This document shows positions 58,609 through 64,000 of a stretch of 64,000 bases of DNA, one piece after another. Each line of letters opens with the position of its first letter. Positions within the stretch are counted from its first letter, which is position 1. The position numbers and the translations under genes are program-made. The DNA is from Planctomycetaceae bacterium (lineage in GTDB: Bacteria; Planctomycetota; Planctomycetia; Pirellulales; Thermoguttaceae). The notes under the pieces were generated by a model. It did no database searches. It was not told where the DNA came from and saw only the letters and a list, made by a program, of their open reading frames with translations. The stretch is from positions 1 through 64,000 of the forward strand of contig SUVI01000001.1 in NCBI GenBank assembly GCA_015062085.1. Reading direction: 5' to 3'.

Positions 58609-61062
58609 ATGCCGTACTGGATCCCCGTCTTTGACTCTCCTTTTCCGATTTGGCTGCTCGGCATCATTGCTTTGGGGCTGGGAACTGGTACATTTTTTTG
58701 GCTGAAGACCCGAAAAATTTCCGACTTTCCCTTTCGTTGTGCCGGGATCACCGTTTCCGTACTCTTTTTTTGCGGGATCGCTCAGCTTTCGTTGGAAAAA
58801 AAGAGCGAGCCGGTGACGGAACTCCTTTTCCTGCTGGACGATTCCCTGAGCATGTCGTTCCCCATGACCGTTTCAGAAAACCAAGCGGGGCCAAAAACGC
58901 AGCCAGACGCAGAAACGCAGCCAGACGCAGAAACACAGCCAGACGCAGAAACGCAGCCAGACGCAGAAACGCAGCCAGATGCAGAAACGCAGCCAGACGC
59001 AGACGTTCCCACTCGATTCCAAACGGCCTGCCGTCTTCATGAAAGTCTCCTTCCACTTCTGGAAAAGGAAGGGTTCCAGCTCCGTACTGTTCGTCTTTCG
59101 GAACTTTTTTCCAGCGGGAATGAAATGCCGGCTCCAAATGAAAATGCGCAGCTGCGGTCAGACGTTCCTCCTTCCACGGTCCCAGAGTTTCCGGCAACGC
59201 CATTGGATCAGGCGCTAAAAGCGGCACTGAAACTGCATTCCCAGCCCTCAAACGGGCAGCCAGTCCACCGTGCAGGGATCCTTCTTTTGACGGACGGAGC
59301 GGCAACGGACCGCACTCTGGGAGAAAACGCCCCTGGGACTTCCGAAGAACTTGCAGTCGAAAGGAACTGCGCGCTCTTTCCCATCGTTCTCGGCGAGGAA
59401 AAAGCCATTCCGCAGATCTTCATTCAATGGCAGGATCCCAGAATAACGGTACTCTGCGGGGAAACGGCAGCATTTTCAGTGCGCGTCTTTGCAGAACCGC
59501 CAGCCGGAAAAGATGTGGAAGTGCGCCTTCTCGACACGGAAACGGAAACCGTTCTGGCACAGACCGTGTGCGCGTTTGAAGGATGTGCCGGTTTTCTGGA
59601 TGCAGAACTGAAATGGAAACCGCAGGAAGTAAAAAAGTACTCCCTGCGTCTGGAATGCCGTTTTACGGAAACGTCCGGGCACTTAACGCAGTCCGGAAAA
59701 CCAACGCGCTCCGAGAAAAAAGGAGCTGACGGGGCAGGAAACTACCGCGGCGCGTTCCTTCACACACCGCTCTCGATCACACTGGATTCCGCAGAAAGAG
59801 TCCGGCACGTCCTTCTTGTGACGGCAGTACCGACGTGGGAATTTCGCGCACTTCGAAATCTGCTTGCACGTGAAGAGACCGTCCGTCTTGAAACGTGGTC
59901 TCCGCCCGGTACTCCACTTGCGCTGGACCCCGGCCAGGATGCATGCCAACGCGCAGACTTTCTGTCGATCGAGGAACTTCGCGAGCTCGACGTTTTGATC
60001 CTAAATTCCATTTCACCGACGGATCTTGGCGAAGAAAACCTAAACACACTGACGGCTGCGTGGCTCGGCGATGCAGAAAATGCAGAAAATGCAGAAAATG
60101 CAAAAGACGGTGTTTCTCAAGACGCGGATGTCCCACAGAGGACCGATTCGCGCGGTTTGATCCTGATCGCGGGACGGCATTTTCGTCCGGAAAGCTGGGA
60201 GCGTTCCGAATTGGGACGGCTTTTCCCCGCTGCATTTACCGGAATGACGCAGCCGGAAACGCCAGAACGCAGGTCAGACGCGGAATGGTCTGAAGAAAAG
60301 CGGCTTTCGCTGACCGCGGCAGGTTTGGCATCGGAATCGTTTCGCGGAGTCGTTTCAGACGATTTCGCGCCGCCGATCTGCACATTCTGGACCATTCCGC
60401 AAATGCGGTCCAACGCGGAGATACTCGCAGAATGTGAAGGCACCCCCATCCTCATTCTCGGCCGCGGCCAAGGCGTTTCAACGCTCTTCCACGCCACTGA
60501 AAATCTGTGGAGATGGCGAAAAAATTCCGATGAAGTCTACCGAAACTACTGGGTCCAGTCCATCCACTCGCTCTGCCGGCCGAATTCTGAAACGCAGCGG
60601 GAAAATGTCCTCGCCGTCACGGAAAATGAGCAAAAAAACGGACAGGAAAACGAGCAGAAAACGGATCCTGAAAAAGAGACGTCAGAAAACGCGCTGGCAG
60701 CATCAGACTCAGCTCCAGTTCCGAATTCCGTCCCAGTCCAGCCTCTGCCTGCCGAACTTCCCGGTCAGCCGCTTGAATTTCGGCGTTCCATGCCGGATCC
60801 AGTCGGGATGCAGCATCTCGCGCAGAATGGAAACGGTGCGTTTTTTCATGTGAAGTCTGAAGAAAATTGGGACGCGGAAGCCATTGCGCGTGAGATCCTC
60901 CTCACCCTCCATGCCGGAAAAGACGCGGGAAATGAAAACGGACCGATCCGCACGCTTCGCCGACCGCTCTGGCCATTCTGTGCTTTCGCCGTCATTTTGT
61001 GTCTGACGTACATTTGGATCCGGGAACAAAAAACCGGCACGCAGTCCCCGAATGAGCCGTAA
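58609..61062 (+). CDS. VWA-domain membrane protein
   Basis: An 817-residue protein. Two N-terminal helices (about residues 8-31 and 40-60) are followed by a von Willebrand A domain with MIDAS motif LLDDSLSMSF (near residue 78) and the TDG motif in LLLTDGAATD (near residue 225). A TQPDAE repeat array is inserted directly after the MIDAS motif. Further beta domains follow, and a last hydrophobic helix (WPFCAFAVILCLTYIW) lies just before the C-terminus. The layout resembles planctomycete BatA/glutamine-amidotransferase-like membrane proteins. The function is unknown. An in-frame ATG at 58498 would add 37 residues without support. Confidence 0.75.
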   Translation: MPYWIPVFDSPFPIWLLGIIALGLGTGTFFWLKTRKISDFPFRCAGITVSVLFFCGIAQLSLEKKSEPVTELLFLLDDSLSMSFPMTVSENQAGPKTQPDAETQPDAETQPDAETQPDAETQPDAETQPDADVPTRFQTACRLHESLLPLLEKEGFQLRTVRLSELFSSGNEMPAPNENAQLRSDVPPSTVPEFPATPLDQALKAALKLHSQPSNGQPVHRAGILLLTDGAATDRTLGENAPGTSEELAVERNCALFPIVLGEEKAIPQIFIQWQDPRITVLCGETAAFSVRVFAEPPAGKDVEVRLLDTETETVLAQTVCAFEGCAGFLDAELKWKPQEVKKYSLRLECRFTETSGHLTQSGKPTRSEKKGADGAGNYRGAFLHTPLSITLDSAERVRHVLLVTAVPTWEFRALRNLLAREETVRLETWSPPGTPLALDPGQDACQRADFLSIEELRELDVLILNSISPTDLGEENLNTLTAAWLGDAENAENAENAKDGVSQDADVPQRTDSRGLILIAGRHFRPESWERSELGRLFPAAFTGMTQPETPERRSDAEWSEEKRLSLTAAGLASESFRGVVSDDFAPPICTFWTIPQMRSNAEILAECEGTPILILGRGQGVSTLFHATENLWRWRKNSDEVYRNYWVQSIHSLCRPNSETQRENVLAVTENEQKNGQENEQKTDPEKETSENALAASDSAPVPNSVPVQPLPAELPGQPLEFRRSMPDPVGMQHLAQNGNGAFFHVKSEENWDAEAIAREILLTLHAGKDAGNENGPIRTLRRPLWPFCAFAVILCLTYIWIREQKTGTQSPNEP
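58897..59004 (+). repeat. 18-bp tandem repeat (six units) encoding TQPDAE
   Basis: Units such as ACGCAGCCAGACGCAGAA in direct succession with one silent change (ACA for ACG). They sit in the VWA domain just after its MIDAS motif. Confidence 0.95.
60077..60104 (+). repeat. 9-bp tandem repeat (three units) encoding AEN
   Basis: Three GCAGAAAAT units, in frame within the VWA-domain gene. Confidence 0.85.
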
Positions 61063-61097
61063 AAAAAGCCCGACGGTACGCTTTCGGTACCGTCGGG
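61061..61097 (-). terminator. Terminator of serS
   Basis: Minus-strand 11-pair CCCGACGGTAC/GTACCGTCGGG stem followed by C and seven T residues, between the convergent VWA and serS genes. It could help stop plus-strand transcripts as well. Confidence 0.85.
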
Positions 61098-61137
61098 TCG
61101 ATTTCTGAAACTTCACGTCATTCTTATTCTCTAAGAC

Positions 61138-62409
61138 TTAGCGGCGAATGACGTCCATCCCCATGTACGGACGCAAAACTTCCGGCACGACGATGGAACC
61201 GTCCGCCTGCTGGTAGTTTTCCATGACGGCAAGCATTCCGCGGCTGATCGCGATGGCGGTACCGTTGAGGGTGTGGAGGAATTTCGTTCCTTTCTCCCCT
61301 TTCACCTTGTACCGCGCGTTCAGACGGCGTGCCTGGTAGTCCGTGCAGTTCGAAGTACTGGTCACTTCGCCAAAATCACCGCGTCCGGGCATCCAGGCTT
61401 CCAGGTCAAATTTCCGGTACGCCGGCCCGCCGAGGTCGCCCGTCGAGGTATCGACGACACGGTACGGGATCTTCAGACCGTCGAAAATGCGCATTTCCAT
61501 CTCGCGCAGATGGTAGAGCATCGCTTCGCTGTCTTCCGGAAGCGTAAAAGCGAACATTTCGACCTTGGAGAACTGGTGGACCCGGTAAAGACCGCGCGAC
61601 GCTTTCCCCGCTGCTCCGGCTTCCGTACGGAAACAGTGGCTCGTACCGCAGAATTTCAGCGGAAGAAGTTCCGAATCAACGACTTCGCCGGAAAGCATTC
61701 CGCCAAGCGGGATCTCTGCCGTCGCGATGAGGCTCAGGTCCGTGTCCGCGATACTGTAGATCTGCGTCTCGTTTCCGCGCGGATTGAATCCCGTCCCGCG
61801 CAGGATAGACTGTTTCGCAAGATCCGGCGTGCTCATCGGGGTGAAGCCTTCCTTGATCAGGATGCTCATCGCGTACATCTGGAGTGCCATGTCGAGCAGA
61901 ACGGCTTCATTCTTGAGGAAGTAAAAACCCGCGCCCGCGACTCGCGCGCCCGCTTCAAAGTCGATCAGGTCGAGCTTCTGTCCCAGTTCCACGTGATCGA
62001 GCGGCTGGAAATCGAACTCACGGATCGGCGTCTCGCCGCGCATCAGCTCCAGATTCGATTTGTCGTCCTCTCCGATCGGCGCATCCGGGTGCGTCATGTT
62101 CGGGATCGCCATATGGATGCCGTCCAGTTCCTCGCAGATCTCCGTGAGTTTCTGGTCGATCTCGGCTTTCTGCTCGCGGAGTGCTTTTCCTTCCTCCTTA
62201 CGGGCATTGCGTTCCGCTTCATCTTTAGCTTTTCCGATCGTCTTGGAAACTTCATTCGCCCGACGGTTCAGCTCTTCCGATTCCGCCTGAAGTTCACGGC
62301 GGCGGGTCTCCAGTTCCGCAAAACGATTCACGTCGACGTCGACATTTCGATCAACGCAGTTCTGGCGCACAAGCTCCAGATTTTCCAGAATGAATTTTCG
62401 ATCCAGCAT
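61138..62409 (-). CDS. serS: Seryl-tRNA synthetase
   Basis: A 423-residue class II aminoacyl-tRNA synthetase. The N-terminal coiled-coil arm that contacts the long variable arm of tRNA-Ser is visible at about residues 25-105 (many Glu/Lys/Arg). Motif 2 is in FRTEAGAAGKASRGLYRVHQ and motif 3 in NGTAIAISRGMLAVMENYQQ. The length is typical (about 425). AAAGGA stands about 10 bases before ATG 62409. A substrate tRNA-Ser is encoded 8 kb away. A stem-loop lies about 85 bases upstream. Confidence 0.96.
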   Translation of the reverse strand: MLDRKFILENLELVRQNCVDRNVDVDVNRFAELETRRRELQAESEELNRRANEVSKTIGKAKDEAERNARKEEGKALREQKAEIDQKLTEICEELDGIHMAIPNMTHPDAPIGEDDKSNLELMRGETPIREFDFQPLDHVELGQKLDLIDFEAGARVAGAGFYFLKNEAVLLDMALQMYAMSILIKEGFTPMSTPDLAKQSILRGTGFNPRGNETQIYSIADTDLSLIATAEIPLGGMLSGEVVDSELLPLKFCGTSHCFRTEAGAAGKASRGLYRVHQFSKVEMFAFTLPEDSEAMLYHLREMEMRIFDGLKIPYRVVDTSTGDLGGPAYRKFDLEAWMPGRGDFGEVTSTSNCTDYQARRLNARYKVKGEKGTKFLHTLNGTAIAISRGMLAVMENYQQADGSIVVPEVLRPYMGMDVIRR

Positions 62410-62760
62410 GGATTCGTTTCCTTTAAAATAAAAAAGTACTTAAAAAACCGACTTCCTTTTTCTGCTGCGTTTCTGCTCTTTTGAATACAGGACAGCACAG
62501 GCAGACGCACTCCGAAAAGCGTCCTCTTCTTCCGCTGTCTGTACTGTGGAACGCCGAAATGAAAAAGGAGTCAGCGTGAAACCAAATTTTTTGTTTTTTC
62601 TTGTTTCTTTTTAGGGACCAAACTCGGAATCCAACGCCCTGGTTTCCCCGAATTCGGTCACGATCGGCACTTTCCTTCCCCGAAACGATCCAGTCGCGGA
62701 CCTTTCGAGAGTTTTTCGCCTACTCTTTTACTGAAATATCGTACTAGCGGCCGATTTTGT
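62410..62760. other. Intergenic region between the S41 protease gene and serS
   Basis: About 350 bases. The left part holds the serS leader, with a stem-loop at 62492-62547. No gene is supported. Confidence 0.4.
62492..62547 (-). promoter_or_regulatory. Stem-loop upstream of serS
   Basis: ACAGCACAGGCAG pairs with CTGTCTGTACTGT over 13 positions (one mismatch, one G-U pair). An inner ACGC/GCGT stem surrounds ACTCCGAAAA. It may be a serS leader element or the processed 3' end of the S41 message. Confidence 0.45.
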
Positions 62761-64000
62761 TTATTTTTCCGTCCGAAAAAAGTCCAGAGTCCGTTTCAGC
62801 GGCGGATCCAGCACGTAGATCTCTCCCCATTCAGCCTCCGGAAGCGCACCGGCTACCCGCTGTATTTTGTGCGTCTTCCACTTCTTTTCAAATCGATCCG
62901 GCTCTCGCTGATATTCTGGACTTTCCGTGATCCTGCACTCCCAGCCGTCATTCGGCCGGACTCCCCACTCATCCTCCTTTTGGGAATCGGGGAAACGGTG
63001 GATCATGTGCCCGTCTGGACTCAGGTACATTTCCGAGGAGATCCGAAGACCGCCGCGCCGCGGTTCCTCATGGATCCGTTTCCAGACCGTGCGCCAGTCT
63101 GTCTCTTTTTCAAGGCCCCGATCGTCCGGAATGGGACCTAGGTCAAAAATATTCTGGATCGTCCCCTTCCCGTACGTCCGCGTACCAATACAAACAGCCT
63201 TCAGAGGGCCCTTTCTGCCCCAATCCTGAAGACAGACTGCCAATATCTCCGCGGAACTGGCCGTCCGATGATCGATCAGAACGGCGACCGGACGCGTCCA
63301 GATCGGATCGGTCTTGCTGGAAATGGAGGTCGGCGTCTGCGCTTCTTTCCCAACGATCTGCACCATAATGCCGCCGTTCGGAACGAACATTCCACAGATC
63401 TCAAGCGCCGTCTCAAGCAATCCGCCGGAATTTCCGCGAAGATCCAAAACCAAACCGCACGCATCCGTCTGCATCCCGTGCGTCAGGAGCTTCCGCATTT
63501 CACCGGCCGTCTGCTCACCAAATGTTTCCAGTTTCACGTAAAGCGGAGCACTCAAAACCGTTTCGCCGGCAGTCCCCTCTCCAGTTTCCGATTGCGGAAA
63601 CGCAGGAAGACGGTATACCCACGTACTGTCCGGACGCCGGGCAAATCCAGTGACGGAGCGTACCGGAAGTTTACGGGAAACCAGCATCCGCGTCTCCTGC
63701 TTTTGTGTGGAGGGACGGAAAAACGTCAGTTTGACCTCCGTTCCGGCCGGCGAACGCAATTTGGTCAGGATCCGCTGCGCCCTCTCTGTATCCAAACACT
63801 CTCCATCAATGGACAGGATCACGTCATTCGACTCGATCCCCGCCTCGCGAGCCGAGGAATTCGGGAACGTACAGCCGACCCGGTACTGCTTTTCTGCTTC
63901 ATCGAACCAAAAAAGGATCCCGACAGTTCCGCTCTCCTGATGAAACTCTTCATTGAGTTCCTCGTAGATCACCGGCGGAATGAAACTGGAATTTTCGTCG
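62761..64000 (-). CDS. S41-family C-terminal processing protease (CtpA-like), N-terminus beyond window
   Basis: The frame is open to the window edge, so the start is missing; 412 residues are visible. At the edge the sequence DENSSFIPPVIYEELNEEF corresponds to the [ST]-x-[FY]-x-P-P-x-x-[YF]-x-x-[LF] block in front of the PDZ domain of CtpA proteases. The PDZ domain follows (AREAGIESNDVILSIDGE). The catalytic Ser is expected in HRTASSAEILAVCLQD and the Lys in RTYGKGTIQNIFDLG. Such exported proteases process periplasmic or membrane proteins. The last 80 residues after the protease core look specific to this lineage. Confidence 0.88.
   Translation of the reverse strand, partial: DENSSFIPPVIYEELNEEFHQESGTVGILFWFDEAEKQYRVGCTFPNSSAREAGIESNDVILSIDGECLDTERAQRILTKLRSPAGTEVKLTFFRPSTQKQETRMLVSRKLPVRSVTGFARRPDSTWVYRLPAFPQSETGEGTAGETVLSAPLYVKLETFGEQTAGEMRKLLTHGMQTDACGLVLDLRGNSGGLLETALEICGMFVPNGGIMVQIVGKEAQTPTSISSKTDPIWTRPVAVLIDHRTASSAEILAVCLQDWGRKGPLKAVCIGTRTYGKGTIQNIFDLGPIPDDRGLEKETDWRTVWKRIHEEPRRGGLRISSEMYLSPDGHMIHRFPDSQKEDEWGVRPNDGWECRITESPEYQREPDRFEKKWKTHKIQRVAGALPEAEWGEIYVLDPPLKRTLDFFRTEK

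Noticed and set aside
62492..62547. T-box riboswitch before serS
   Set aside because: The conserved T-box sequence and specifier arrangement are not present.

Overview
The window looks like chromosomal DNA of a planctomycete-like bacterium (Planctomycetota, possibly a gut or rumen lineage of the Pirellulales type). This is inferred from gene families, not from a marker phylogeny. The clues are a hydroxysqualene dehydroxylase of the hopanoid pathway, an EpsI-like exosortase-associated protein without a local exosortase, an ABC-2 exporter with a very large extracytoplasmic insertion, a DUF4091/GH123-like glycosidase, an apiosidase-like hydrolase, membrane proteins with zinc-ribbon or RING domains, and a topoisomerase I with a histone-H1-like Lys/Ala tail. 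Gene density is high and GC is moderate. No rRNA, CRISPR array, prophage or insertion sequence was seen. Two tRNAs are present: Leu-UAA and Ser-UGA.

Layout. 0-5 kb (minus strand): an ABC exporter (ATPase plus permease), an EpsI-like protein and a DUF1232 protein, ending in a clear terminator. 5-10 kb: tRNA-Leu, a zinc-ribbon membrane protein split by a -1 shift at a T8 run, and an RND/MMPL exporter. 10-16.5 kb (plus strand): a sugar-isomerase-like TIM barrel, an apiosidase-like hydrolase, accD, a TatD nuclease and a BspA-type leucine-rich-repeat protein. 16.7-21.3 kb: a phosphate-selective-porin-like protein, a RING-finger membrane protein, and a secreted protein with about 20 ELEDGP hexapeptides. 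21-37 kb (minus strand): hrpA, a DtxR-family regulator, ilvD, a dolichol-phosphate-mannose-synthase-like glycosyltransferase, the DUF4091 glycosidase and rpsA. 37-46 kb (plus strand): a repeat-bearing membrane protein, folP, a beta-helix protein, an M16 peptidase, a SIS-domain protein and a DUF4143 ATPase. 46-58 kb (minus strand): miaB, a GH5-like hydrolase, a ROK kinase, a small membrane protein, purT, a TPR protein, tRNA-Ser, hpnE and topA. 58-64 kb: a VWA-domain membrane protein (plus), serS and an S41 protease cut by the window edge (both minus).

How the genes fit together. Housekeeping genes (accD, ilvD, rpsA, folP, miaB, purT, topA, serS) are mixed with carbohydrate-degrading secreted enzymes, sugar-handling enzymes (TIM-barrel isomerase, ROK kinase, SIS protein) and cell-envelope proteins. 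Most genes appear to be single transcription units with their own promoter or terminator. The ABC exporter pair is the clearest operon.

Most unusual signals. (1) Three 32-bp-phased CRP-like sites lie just upstream of a promoter for the DUF4143 ATPase. (2) A slippery T8 run joins the two halves of a zinc-ribbon membrane protein. (3) Short perfect tandem repeats are widespread: unit lengths inside genes are multiples of three, while outside genes they are mostly not. (4) A -35 element beginning TTGC with a 16-bp spacer to TATAAT-like -10 boxes recurs. (5) Possible structured leaders precede rpsA, serS and topA. No complete new multi-gene defence or mobile system could be recognised.
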